Below, one piece after another: positions 1 through 7,636 of a stretch of DNA of 46,009 nucleotides. The notes under the pieces were generated by a model. It was not told the origin of the DNA and made no database searches. It saw only the letters and a list, made by a program, of their open reading frames with translations. How positions within the stretch are numbered: the stretch's first letter is position 1; every line of letters begins with the position of its first letter. Source of the DNA: Amycolatopsis thailandensis (GTDB lineage: Bacteria; Actinomycetota; Actinomycetes; Mycobacteriales; Pseudonocardiaceae); NCBI RefSeq assembly GCF_002234405.1, contig NZ_NMQT01000162.1, positions 1 to 46,009 on the forward strand. Reading direction: 5' to 3'. Made by a program: the position numbers and the translations under genes.

Positions 1-29
1 AGTAGGACACCGCCGGACTAAAATTAAAG

Positions 30-96
30 AAAAAGAAGAGGGCCGAGGGCCTGGTCGAGAACCGAGAGTTCTCCCAGCCCCTCGGCTCTTTTCTTC
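30..96. terminator. Imperfect bidirectional hairpin
   Basis: An A-rich tract followed by AGAGGGCCGAGGG (about 36-49) pairs imperfectly with CCCCTCGGCTCTTTT (about 79-93). Inner complementarity GGGCCTGG/CCAGCCCC extends the stem. The right arm runs into a T-rich stretch, so it resembles an intrinsic terminator for a gene entering from the left edge. The gene it would serve lies outside the window. Confidence 0.45.
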
Positions 97-130
97 ATGC
101 CCGCACCCCGCCCCACTCACGCCCCACCTC

Positions 131-600
131 GTGACTCACGTGCCCGACTCCGTCACACCCGTGATCGAGCCCGTCACACCCGTGATCGAGCCCGTGACAC
201 GCGTGATCAGAGCCGGAACACACGACGCCGCCGGCATCCCGGGGTGCCGTGCCGTCCACCCGAGCACATGTGTCGTCCGTCTGAGCACACGTGTCGTCCC
301 CTCAACCACCCGAGCCGTCCACTCAAGCACACGAGACACCCGGCCGGACACGAGATCCGTCCCCGCACACACGAGATCCGCCTCTGATCACATGAGTCAC
401 GGCTCTAATCACACGAGTCACGGCTCTGATCACATGAGTCACGGCTCTGAGCACGCGAGTGACGAGTTCGCGCACGCGAGTCACGGCGCTGATCACGCGA
501 GATCCGGCTCCGGACACGCGAGTCACGGGGGGACACAAAGTCACCGGGGCCGGGCACGCGAGCGACGAGTTCGGGCACGTGAGTTACGGGCCGGGCGAGA
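131..600. repeat. Degenerate 21-bp tandem repeat array
   Basis: About twenty head-to-tail units with a 21-bp period fill this stretch. The best conserved units (380-530) have the form CACGCGAGTCACGGCTCTGA. The left part (150-215) has two almost identical units containing CACCCGTGATCGAGCC. Units drift by substitution and the occasional 1-2 base slip. Because 21 is a multiple of three, several frames stay open and give Arg/His/Thr/Ser-rich artefact ORFs of 70-220 codons on both strands; none has a credible ribosome binding site or a recognisable domain. I see no gene in 1-631. The array may be a slippage-generated spacer or a protein-binding array. Confidence 0.75.
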
Positions 601-619
601 CCGCACGCCATCCCGCTAT

Positions 620-639
620 GCATTTAGTCGGCTAAATGC
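620..639. repeat. TTTAGTC-type palindrome at sirtuin stop
   Basis: GCATTTAG and CTAAATGC are perfect 8-bp arms around TCGG. On the minus strand the left-hand gene ends CGC ATT TAG, so the palindrome itself supplies the stop codon of the sirtuin gene. Related palindromes occur at 12905-12971, 27572-27626 and 35789-35810. Confidence 0.7.
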
Positions 640-1384
640 GGGGAGTGGTGAGGGCGGGGAGGGTCTCGCTGAGGGGACCGCGGATCACGACGGTCGCCAT
701 GGCGTCATAGGGCGTTTCGGAGCCGTTGCAGATCACCACGTCGGCTCCGGCGCGAGAGGCCACACTCACCAGCGAAGCGGCCGGCTGCACACTCAGGGAT
801 GACCCGGCCACCAGCAGGAGATCGCTTTCGGAGACCGCGGCACGCGCGGCCCGGAGCAGGCTCTGGTCCAGGTGCTGGCCGAAAGAGACGGTGGCCGACT
901 TCAGGATGCCGCCGCACACCAGACAGGGCGGGTCGGTCTCGCCCGCGCGGACGCGCTCCAGAGTCGAGCGCATGTCCCGGTGGTCGTCACAGGACAAACA
1001 AACTGACTCAAACATCGTCCCGTGCAGTTCCAGCACGCGCTCCGGCGGGGAACCCGCCTTCTGGTGCAGCCGGTCGATGTTCTGGGTGACGATGTGCGTC
1101 GGCGACAGACGTTCGAGGGCGTAGTGCGCGGCGTTCGGCGCCGCATCCCAACCCGGGTGCACCAGCCGTGCCTGCCAAGTCCGTTCCCGGACCTCACGAC
1201 TGCCTTGATACGCCTGGAGGTTCGACATCTTCTCCGCGCCCGGATCGCGGGTCCACAGGCCCTGCGGGCCGCGGAAATCGGGGATCCCCGAATCGGTGGA
1301 GATCCCGGCGCCGGTCAGTGCGACGATCCGGCCGGCGCCGGTGACGAGCGAACGGGCCTCGTCCAGTCGGGGATCGGTGGTCAC
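632..1384 (-). CDS. Sir2-family NAD-dependent protein deacylase
   Basis: Predicted cytosolic sirtuin of about 250 residues. It should remove acyl groups from protein lysines using NAD, releasing nicotinamide and O-acyl-ADP-ribose. The Rossmann NAD site shows GAGISTDSGIPDFRGPQGLW near residues 23-42, then TQNIDRLHQKAG, the catalytic-His motif LHGT, two Cys-x2-Cys zinc pairs (CLSC and CLVC) and GSSLSVQPAASL. Length and motifs fit a complete class III/U bacterial sirtuin. I chose the GTG at 1384 (GTG ACC ACC GAT) because it leaves a 16-bp gap to the upstream L,D-transpeptidase gene; a longer frame reaching 1486 would overlap that gene and has no homologous-looking N terminus. It is probably cotranscribed with the transpeptidase. 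The stop codon lies inside a palindrome. Confidence 0.92.
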   Translation of the reverse strand: MTTDPRLDEARSLVTGAGRIVALTGAGISTDSGIPDFRGPQGLWTRDPGAEKMSNLQAYQGSREVRERTWQARLVHPGWDAAPNAAHYALERLSPTHIVTQNIDRLHQKAGSPPERVLELHGTMFESVCLSCDDHRDMRSTLERVRAGETDPPCLVCGGILKSATVSFGQHLDQSLLRAARAAVSESDLLLVAGSSLSVQPAASLVSVASRAGADVVICNGSETPYDAMATVVIRGPLSETLPALTTPRI

Positions 1385-1400
1385 CGTCCCATGATGACCG

Positions 1401-2600
1401 TTACTTGACCGCGCTGCCCGCTTGCCAGTCCGCCCAGGACTTCGACCAGTCGCCGTAGAGGTCCCAGACCGGCAGCTGCGGGCCACCGGAGTTGGTCACC
1501 TCGACGACGTCGCCGAGCCCCATGTTCTGGTAGAACCACTGCGCGTTGGCGGCGTTGAGATTGATGCAGCCGTGCGACACGTTCGCGCTGCCCTGCGAGC
1601 CGACGCTGTTCGGGTTCTCGTGGACGAACTCACCGTCGTTCGAGATCCGGAGCGACCACTTTTCGTTCGACTTGTAGTACCCCGGCTGGCCCTGGCAGAC
1701 ACCGTAAGTGCACGAGTCCATCGTGTAATTCTCGTGTTTGTCCGAAATGACGTGCGCGCCCAAATGTGTCGGCGTCGCGTCCTTGCCCATCGAAATGGGC
1801 ATCGATTTCACCATCTGGCCGTTGTGGAAGATCTGCATCTGCTCGGTGTTGCCGTCGGCCTTCGCGACCCAGGAATCGTGCACCTTGTACGTTTCGGTGC
1901 GATCGGTGGCGCCGTAGACGCCATTGCCGAAATCGACGCCGTAGATCATCGCCGACACCTTGAGCGTGGTCCCCGCCTGCCAGTACGTCTTGGGCCGGTA
2001 GTGGACGTTCTTGTCGTCGATCCAGTACCAGGAACCCTCCTGTTTCGGCGTGGACTCCACCGACAGCTTCTTCTCCACCTCGGCCTTGTTCTTCACCGGC
2101 TGGCCGAAGGCGAACACGATCGGCTGCCCGACGCCGACCCCGCCCGACGCGACCGCCGCGGGCGCCGGGATCAGGTTCGGGTTCGCCTGCTGTTTCGGGC
2201 TCAGGGTGGAGACCCTGCTCTGCTGCTCGACAGGCTTTCCGTCGGTGCCCTGGGCATGCGCCACGATCTTGTAGGTGCTGCCGTAGCCGAGTGGCTCGGT
2301 GGTCTTCCAGCTGAGGCCGTCGCTCGCGAGCTCGCCCTTCACCTGGTTGCCCTTGTCGGCGTTGCTGACGGTGACGTCGGTCAGCTTGCCGTGCTCGGCC
2401 TTGACCACGACCGGGGTCGCCGGATTGACGTTCGTCCCGCCCGCCGGATCGATGGTCACCGAAACCGGAGTTTCGTCCGATCCGGCGCTCGGGCCGGAGG
2501 AATTCGAAGTACCGGTGCCACCGGAGGACGAGCAGGCCGAGATCAGCAGTAGTGCGGCGAGTATTCCGGCCGTCGAAAGTAATGTCTTCTTGGGAAACAT
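1401..2600 (-). CDS. L,D-transpeptidase lipoprotein (YkuD domain)
   Basis: Predicted cell-wall enzyme that forms 3-3 peptidoglycan cross-links, or attaches proteins to the wall, outside the membrane. The 399-residue protein begins with a lipoprotein signal: two lysines, a hydrophobic stretch and the lipobox I-S-A-C with Cys23, followed by a Ser/Gly linker. Ig-like domains follow (about residues 45-250), as in the mycobacterial LdtMt enzymes. The YkuD catalytic domain (about 250-375) has His in the HVISDK segment and the signature SHGCINL containing the nucleophilic Cys. Architecture and size match actinobacterial Ldt proteins that tolerate most beta-lactams. It heads a probable two-gene unit with the sirtuin. 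Confidence 0.93.
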   Translation of the reverse strand: MFPKKTLLSTAGILAALLLISACSSSGGTGTSNSSGPSAGSDETPVSVTIDPAGGTNVNPATPVVVKAEHGKLTDVTVSNADKGNQVKGELASDGLSWKTTEPLGYGSTYKIVAHAQGTDGKPVEQQSRVSTLSPKQQANPNLIPAPAAVASGGVGVGQPIVFAFGQPVKNKAEVEKKLSVESTPKQEGSWYWIDDKNVHYRPKTYWQAGTTLKVSAMIYGVDFGNGVYGATDRTETYKVHDSWVAKADGNTEQMQIFHNGQMVKSMPISMGKDATPTHLGAHVISDKHENYTMDSCTYGVCQGQPGYYKSNEKWSLRISNDGEFVHENPNSVGSQGSANVSHGCINLNAANAQWFYQNMGLGDVVEVTNSGGPQLPVWDLYGDWSKSWADWQAGSAVK

Positions 2601-2692
2601 GAGATTCTCTTTTTACGTCGCTCGATCAGCGGAAAGTTCTCTTTCAAAAGTACGCGACGAAGAAGACGTGATCGATGCCGGTTGGTTGCTTG

Positions 2693-3559
2693 TCACGCCA
2701 CAACGAGACCCGGTGCACCGTAAAGACCAGGGCCATTGACGCTCAATTCACCCAAATAGGTCTTCGCGGCGGCGTAGGCCTCGGTGGTCAGTGCCGCGGT
2801 GTGGCTGAAGTCCAGCGGACTGACCCGCACGGGCTTCGGCCCCGGCACGTAGACCACGGGTACTTCCGCCGCGGCGATCGGCGCCTCCAGCACCGCCTGG
2901 TTCCGCATGCTGATCATCGCGGTGAACATCATCACCTCGGCGAAGGTCTGCGGCGTGCCGGGCATCTTGCCGGGGAAGGCGCAGTCGAGGACGACGAGCG
3001 ACTTCGCTCCCATCGCGAGCGCTTGGCGCATCGGCACGTTCGCGACCAGGCCGCCGTCGTAGAGCATGCGCTCCCCGAACGGCACCGGCGGGTAGATCCC
3101 GGGGATCGCGCAACTGGCCAGCAAGGGCGCCAGAACGGGCCCTGACCGAATGAGAAGCGGCTCGGCGGTGTCGACGTCCGTGGCGACGACTCCCAGCGGC
3201 AGCGCGAGATCCTCGAACCGGACGCCCTCGCCGATGTGCTCGTCGACGATCGCGGCGAGCCCGGTGTTGGGGAACAGGTTGGTCTTGCTGTGCCGCAGGG
3301 TCCGCACCTGGCTGAGCACGCCGCCGGGGAACGCCTCGTGCCGCGTCATCCGTGACCAGATCCGGTCCAGCCGGTCGCCCGATTCGCCTCCGAGCGCGAG
3401 GACGGCGGCGTTCAGCGAACCCACCGACGTGCCGACGACGAGGTCTGGCGTGATTCCGGCTTCGGTGAGGGCTCGCAGCATCCCGACCTGCATGGCGCCG
3501 AGGCTGCCGCCACCGCCGAGGACGAAACCGATCGGCTGGGGCAGGTTCAGGGCGGCCAT
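2693..3559 (-). CDS. Patatin-like phospholipase
   Basis: A 288-residue patatin-domain serine hydrolase, predicted to cleave acyl esters of lipids with a Ser-Asp dyad. Visible motifs are the glycine-rich oxyanion loop GGGGSLGAMQVG at the N terminus, the nucleophile elbow GTSVG (Ser near residue 45) and the DGG motif (YDGGLVANVP near residue 165) carrying the catalytic Asp. There is no signal peptide or membrane segment, so it looks cytosolic or peripherally membrane-bound. It lies 9 bp downstream of the DedA-like gene, so cotranscription is likely. It resembles the RssA/YchK group of bacterial patatins; the substrate cannot be told from sequence. Confidence 0.92.
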   Translation of the reverse strand: MAALNLPQPIGFVLGGGGSLGAMQVGMLRALTEAGITPDLVVGTSVGSLNAAVLALGGESGDRLDRIWSRMTRHEAFPGGVLSQVRTLRHSKTNLFPNTGLAAIVDEHIGEGVRFEDLALPLGVVATDVDTAEPLLIRSGPVLAPLLASCAIPGIYPPVPFGERMLYDGGLVANVPMRQALAMGAKSLVVLDCAFPGKMPGTPQTFAEVMMFTAMISMRNQAVLEAPIAAAEVPVVYVPGPKPVRVSPLDFSHTAALTTEAYAAAKTYLGELSVNGPGLYGAPGLVVA

Positions 3560-3568
3560 GCCCGGAAT

Positions 3569-4231
3569 CTAGTCGTCGGCGCCGATCTTCGCCGGGGTGG
3601 CTTCTTCGGCTGTGACGGCGAGCGCTTTCTTCTTCTTGTAACGCAGCAGGAAGAACACGGCGACGCCGACGAGGACGCCCACGATGACCAAGCCACCGGT
3701 GTTCAGTACGCCTTCGACCTTCTTCGCGGCCTCACCGAGGGCGGCGCCGATGCCGATGTGGATGGCCGACCAGCAGGCCGCGCCCGCCGCGGCGGCGGGC
3801 AGGAACTTGCGGAACGGCAGGCCCGACGTCCCGGACGCGGCCGGGGTCAGCGTGCGGATCACCGGCAGGAATCGCGCGAAGAACACCGCCCACGCGCCCC
3901 GCCGTTCGAGCACGCCCGTCGCCTTGTCCCAGGCGTCGAGGCCGTACTTGCGGATCAGCTTCGTTTCGCGCAGGCGCGGGCCGAAGCGTTTGCCGATCGC
4001 GTAGCCGAGCGAGTCGCCCAGCGCGGCGCAGACCGTCACGACCGCCCACAGGGTGAGGAAACGGGAGACCGACGTCGCCGTCGTGGCCGCGATCAGCAGC
4101 CCCGATTCGCCGGGCGCGATGAAGCCGAGCCCGATGGTGCATTCGGCGAACACCAGTCCGCCGGTCGCCGCGACCAGTCCCGGTTCCGGGAGTCCCTGCA
4201 GCCAATTAAGAAGATCCGTCACCAACGCCAC
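3569..4231 (-). CDS. DedA-family (VTT domain) membrane protein
   Basis: A 220-residue integral membrane protein of the DedA/Tvp38 superfamily, whose members are implicated in lipid carrier or phospholipid translocation across the inner membrane and in envelope homeostasis. The VTT domain occupies about residues 30-160. It includes the conserved FAECTIGLGFIAPGESGLLIA and the FARFLPVIRTLTPAASG block, where the arginines are typical of the family. A last helix near 175-200 is followed by a lysine-rich tail. The frame opens at GTG 4231, but that codon lies inside a 12-bp inverted repeat; the in-frame GTG at 4222, preceded by GGTGG, may be the real start. It is directly upstream of the patatin gene. 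Confidence 0.9.
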   Translation of the reverse strand: MALVTDLLNWLQGLPEPGLVAATGGLVFAECTIGLGFIAPGESGLLIAATTATSVSRFLTLWAVVTVCAALGDSLGYAIGKRFGPRLRETKLIRKYGLDAWDKATGVLERRGAWAVFFARFLPVIRTLTPAASGTSGLPFRKFLPAAAAGAACWSAIHIGIGAALGEAAKKVEGVLNTGGLVIVGVLVGVAVFFLLRYKKKKALAVTAEEATPAKIGADD

Positions 4232-4262
4232 CAGGTCACTTTACTGATTCGTGACCTGGTGG
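4228..4262. repeat. Inverted repeat CACCAGGTCAC at DedA start
   Basis: CCACCAGGTCAC (4228-4239) and its exact complement (4251-4262) flank an 11-nt spacer. It lies between the lipA stop (4293) and the DedA reading frame and overlaps the most upstream possible DedA start. It could be a terminator or attenuator for the lipA transcript, or an operator for DedA. Confidence 0.65.
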
Positions 4263-4292
4263 GTGGCGATGTCGCGGACAGGGTGACCGGAG

Positions 4293-5294
4293 TCACCGAG
4301 CCAGCAGCGAGCTGGCCTCCTGTGCCGCGGTGCCTTCGGCGGCGAGGTGCGCCAGGTTCTCCGACAGCGGCTCACCGCGGCGGGCCTTCGTCTGCGCGAA
4401 GAGACGCCCGGCGCGATACGAGGACCGGACGAGCGGCCCCGCCATGACGCCGGCGAAGCCCATGGCCTCGGCCGCGTTCGAGTGCTCGACGAACTCTTCG
4501 GGCTTGACCCAGCGGTCCACGGGGTGGTGCCGGGGCGAGGGCCGCAGGTACTGGGTGATCGTGAGGATTTCGCAGCCCGCGTCGACCAGGTCCTGCATCG
4601 CGGGCGCGACCTCGTCGGGGGTCTCGCCCATGCCGAGGATGAGATTCGACTTCGTCACCAGGCCGGCCTCACGAGCCTTCGTGATGACCTCCAGCGACCG
4701 CGCGTACCGGAAACCAGGCCGGATCCGCTTGAAAATCCGCGGCACCGTCTCCACGTTGTGCGCGAGCACCTCGGGGCGGGAACCGAACACCTCGGCGAGC
4801 TGGTCGGGATCGGCGTTGAAGTCCGGGATCAGCAACTCGACACCGGTACCCGGGTTCAGCGCGTGAATCTGACGGACAGTCTCCGCGTAGAGCCACGCGC
4901 CACCGTCTTCGAGGTCGTCACGCGCGACACCGGTCACCGTCGAATAGCGCAACCCCATCGCCTGGACGCTCTCGGCGACCTTGCGAGGCTCGGTGCGGTC
5001 CAGCTCGGCGGGCTTGCCCGTGTCGATCTGGCAGAAGTCGCACCGACGGGTGCACTGGTCGCCACCGATCAGGAAGGTCGCCTCACGGTCTTCCCAGCAC
5101 TCGTAGATGTTGGGACAACCGGCTTCTTCGCAGACGGTGTGGAGGCCTTCGCGGCGCACCAGGCCTTTGAGTTCGGTGAACTCCGGTCCCATCCGGGCGC
5201 GCGTCTTGATCCACGACGGCTTCTTTTCGATGGGAGTCTGGGAATTCCGGACCTCGAGCCGCAACAGTTTGCGGCCATCTGGGGCAGCACTCAC
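4293..5294 (-). CDS. Lipoyl synthase LipA
   Basis: Radical SAM enzyme that inserts two sulfur atoms into protein-bound octanoyl groups to make the lipoyl cofactor. The 333-residue protein has the auxiliary 4Fe-4S motif CEEAGCPNIYECW, the radical SAM CTRRCDFCQI motif and the C-terminal RSSYRAG, whose serine ligates the auxiliary cluster. All expected cluster ligands are present and the length is normal. The start is the GTG at 5294 (GTG AGT GCT GCC). Its substrates in this window are the lipoyl domains of SucB, after loading by LipB. Unlike the usual lipB-lipA pair, the two genes are about 3.7 kb apart here, with an SDR, a hypothetical gene, a TetR/LLM pair and a secreted protein between them. 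Confidence 0.97.
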   Translation of the reverse strand: MSAAPDGRKLLRLEVRNSQTPIEKKPSWIKTRARMGPEFTELKGLVRREGLHTVCEEAGCPNIYECWEDREATFLIGGDQCTRRCDFCQIDTGKPAELDRTEPRKVAESVQAMGLRYSTVTGVARDDLEDGGAWLYAETVRQIHALNPGTGVELLIPDFNADPDQLAEVFGSRPEVLAHNVETVPRIFKRIRPGFRYARSLEVITKAREAGLVTKSNLILGMGETPDEVAPAMQDLVDAGCEILTITQYLRPSPRHHPVDRWVKPEEFVEHSNAAEAMGFAGVMAGPLVRSSYRAGRLFAQTKARRGEPLSENLAHLAAEGTAAQEASSLLAR

Positions 5295-5331
5295 ACCCTC
5301 ACCCTACGCCCGCCGGAGTAGTGGTGGCCGC

Positions 5332-6297
5332 TCACGCGGGGTCGGGGGTGACGCCCGTCAAGTTGCTGGTCACGTCCCACAGCGCGGCACCGAGCGATTC
5401 GCTCCTCGCGGGGGTCAGCGGCCGCACCTTGACCGGGGCACCACGGAGCCCGCCGAGCCCGCGGGGGCCGATGTAGTCGCCCCCTTCGACCTCGGGGGAC
5501 GTCGCCGCGAACAGCTGCGGAAGCGTGCCCTGGCGGGCGTTCTGCGCGATGAAGATCTCGCCGATCCGGTTGCCGGCGCCGACGAGCGCGCGCACCATCC
5601 GGTTGCGGTAGGAACGGGCCATTCCCGAACCGAGTCCGGTCCACGTGTAGCCGGGGTGCGCCGCCACGCTGACGACGTCCTCGCCCGCGGCGCGCAGCCT
5701 GCGGTCGAGTTCGAGCGCGAACACCTGATTGGCGAGTTTCGACTGGCCGTAGGCCGAACCCGGGTTGTACATCCGGCGTTCGAAGTTCGGGTCGGCGACG
5801 TCGATGCGCGCGCCTGTCGCCGCGACGCTCGACAAGGTCACGACACGGGCCTTCGAGCCGCCGCGCAGCGACGGCATCAGCAGCCAGGTCAGCACCGCGT
5901 GCCCGAGATGGTTCGTGCCGAACTGGGTCTCGAAGCCGTCCCTGGTGTGGCCGCGCGGCGTCGCCATCACACCCGCGTTGTTGACCAGGACGTCGAGCTT
6001 GCCGCCCGACAGTTCCTGGACCTTCTTCGCGGCTTCGCGCACCGAGTCGAGGTCGGCGAGATCCAGCCGGACGAGCTCGGGCGCTTCGCCGGTCGCGGCC
6101 GCGCGCACCTGCTCCAGCGCCTTGGCCCCGCGCTCCGGTGACCGGCAGCCGAGCAGCACGCGGGCCCCCTTGCCCGCGAGCACCTCGGACATGCGCAGTC
6201 CGAGCCCCGAGTTCGCACCGGTGACGAACACCGTCCGGCCGGTCTGATCCGGGATGTCGGCCTCGGTCCAGCGCGCGTGAGCAGCCATGTCGGTCAC
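5332..6297 (-). CDS. Short-chain dehydrogenase/reductase
   Basis: A 321-residue classical-type SDR in the retinol-dehydrogenase/protochlorophyllide-reductase-like group; the substrate is unknown. The NAD(P)-binding motif TGANSGLG lies near residue 25, followed by an acidic/arginine loop (LGCRSPERG) suggesting NADP preference, then NNAGVM and the catalytic Y-x3-K in SAYGQSKLAN. The frame can start at GTG 6297 or ATG 6288. The GTG is followed by a TGACCGAC stretch and the ATG has AGG about 9 bases upstream, so ATG 6288 is slightly preferred. It sits 37 bp upstream of lipA and 34 bp downstream of the hypothetical gene, probably in one transcript. Confidence 0.88.
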   Translation of the reverse strand: MTDMAAHARWTEADIPDQTGRTVFVTGANSGLGLRMSEVLAGKGARVLLGCRSPERGAKALEQVRAAATGEAPELVRLDLADLDSVREAAKKVQELSGGKLDVLVNNAGVMATPRGHTRDGFETQFGTNHLGHAVLTWLLMPSLRGGSKARVVTLSSVAATGARIDVADPNFERRMYNPGSAYGQSKLANQVFALELDRRLRAAGEDVVSVAAHPGYTWTGLGSGMARSYRNRMVRALVGAGNRIGEIFIAQNARQGTLPQLFAATSPEVEGGDYIGPRGLGGLRGAPVKVRPLTPARSESLGAALWDVTSNLTGVTPDPA

Positions 6298-6331
6298 CTA
6301 ACTACATCGTCGGCGGTGCCGCCAAAGCAGG

Positions 6332-6862
6332 TCAGGCGCTCGGCGCGAGCAACCGGAGCAGGTGACCCATCGGGCTGCGGCGGCGGGCGGGCTTCGCGTG
6401 CCGTCCGTGCCGGAGCAGGGTGGCGAACGCGCTGCCGACCTTGGTGATCTCGTCGCGCGGCTCCTCGCCGTCGGCCAGTCCCGCCGTCAGCGCGAGAGTG
6501 CGCAGTTCGGCCTCGTGCGACGGGATCAGCGCCGGGCACCGCTCGAGCGCCGCGTCGAGAACGGCGCGGAGGGTCTCGTGTTCGGCGATGGCGCTGTTCC
6601 AGGCGCGGGTGACGGCTTCGACGCGGTCGAGCGCGAGGTCCTGGTCGGCGTAATCCGGGTCGGTCATCTCGGCGCGGAGGCGACCGGAGAACACCTGGTT
6701 CCACTTGTACCGAAGCGCGAGCAAAAGCTCTTCTTCGGTCGCGAAGTACTTGGTGGCGCCAGGGATTTCTTCGAGTGAGATCGCGTCGGACGGGTGATGA
6801 CCCGCCTGGCGCAGTGCGGCTTCGAGGATGTCGCGCCGCTGGTAGAAGTCGTTCCAGCTCAT
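6332..6862 (-). CDS. Conserved hypothetical protein
   Basis: A 176-residue soluble protein rich in Glu, Arg, Ala and Leu that looks mainly alpha-helical, with no signal peptide, membrane segment or catalytic motif that I recognise. It starts MSWNDFYQRRDILEAALRQA and ends in a basic tail (HAKPARRRSPMGHLL). It is transcribed divergently from the TetR gene with about 130 bp between the starts. The likely relationship is that the TetR protein controls this gene and the SDR downstream; that is inferred from arrangement only. Confidence 0.75.
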   Translation of the reverse strand: MSWNDFYQRRDILEAALRQAGHHPSDAISLEEIPGATKYFATEEELLLALRYKWNQVFSGRLRAEMTDPDYADQDLALDRVEAVTRAWNSAIAEHETLRAVLDAALERCPALIPSHEAELRTLALTAGLADGEEPRDEITKVGSAFATLLRHGRHAKPARRRSPMGHLLRLLAPSA

Positions 6863-6994
6863 GATGTGGGCTCCCCTCCGTGACCCGGTTCATACCGCAG
6901 GTTTGCGGCATACTCCCGGTACGGACCTGACAGCAGTCAACATACCATGGGTATGGAGCGGGACCGGCGGCGTAAAGTTGTGAAGGTGGCGACA
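6863..6994. promoter_or_regulatory. Divergent promoter region with candidate TetR operator
   Basis: Intergenic stretch between the hypothetical gene and the TetR gene. CATACC-ATG-GGTATG at 6941-6955 has perfect 6-bp arms, and a weaker dyad ACCGCA..TGCGG lies near 6894-6910. TetR proteins normally bind such dyads in divergent promoters to repress themselves and a neighbour. The palindrome contains an in-frame ATG at 6947, which would put the operator inside the coding sequence if that start were used; the start at 6995 is therefore preferred. Confidence 0.5.
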
Positions 6995-7612
6995 ATGAGG
7001 TCAAGGCGGCTGGACTATTCCGAGTCCACCCGGTCGGCGCTCGTCGAGAGTGCCGTGGAGCTGTTCACCAAACGCGGATACGCCGGCACGTCTCTCGACG
7101 AGATCGCCAAGCGGGCCAGGGTGACGAAAGGCGCGCTGTACCACCATTTCAGTGGGAAGCAGGCGCTCTTCGAGGCCGCCTTCGACACGGTCGAGAGCCA
7201 GGTGTTCGACAGGCTCGAAAAGATCATGAACGGGCCGGACTCGCCATGGGAACGGGCGCTCGCCGGGCTGCGCGGTTTCCTGCAAAGCTGCCTCGACCCG
7301 GCGTATCAGCGCATCGCGATCCACGAGGCGCCGGTGGTGATGGGCTGGGAGCGCTGGCGCGAGGCCGAGGAGCGGTGCAGTTTCGGCCTGGTCCGCACCG
7401 GGATCCAGTCGCTCATCGAGGTCGGCGAGGTCGACGACGTCCCGGTCGACGTCACCGCGCGGCTGCTGTTCGGCGCGCTGTCGAGCGCCGCGATCGAGAT
7501 CGCGAGCTCGCCGGAGCCGAAGAAGGTCAGCGCCCAGGTCGAAGAGGTCTTGGTGCGGCTGCTCGTCGGCTTCCGCCGTGTCCCGCCCGCCGAGCACGGG
7601 AAGGCGAGCTGA
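6995..7612 (+). CDS. TetR-family transcriptional regulator
   Basis: A roughly 205-residue one-component repressor. The N-terminal TetR helix-turn-helix covers about residues 10-55: SALVESAVELFTKRGYAGTS, then AKRARVTKGALYHHFSGKQ with the typical YHHF recognition helix. The C-terminal ligand domain is of the TetR_C type, with no ligand I can name. The frame is open from ATG 6947, but ATG 6995 has a good GAAGGTGG ribosome site 8 bases upstream and leaves the CATACC/GGTATG palindrome in the promoter. It is divergent from the hypothetical gene at 6862 and 24 bp upstream of the LLM oxidoreductase gene, which it may also control. Confidence 0.92.
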   Translation: MRSRRLDYSESTRSALVESAVELFTKRGYAGTSLDEIAKRARVTKGALYHHFSGKQALFEAAFDTVESQVFDRLEKIMNGPDSPWERALAGLRGFLQSCLDPAYQRIAIHEAPVVMGWERWREAEERCSFGLVRTGIQSLIEVGEVDDVPVDVTARLLFGALSSAAIEIASSPEPKKVSAQVEEVLVRLLVGFRRVPPAEHGKAS

Positions 7613-7636
7613 GCACTCCGTCGATATGGTGACGGC

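Noticed and set aside
131..600. Possible CRISPR array
   Set aside because: Repeats are directly tandem with no spacers, are degenerate, and no cas genes are present.
97..802. Arg/His/Thr/Ser-rich open frames in the left end, up to 223 codons
   Set aside because: They arise from a 21-bp tandem repeat whose period preserves frame; no ribosome site, domain or biased codon use, and the longest one overlaps the sirtuin gene on the opposite strand.
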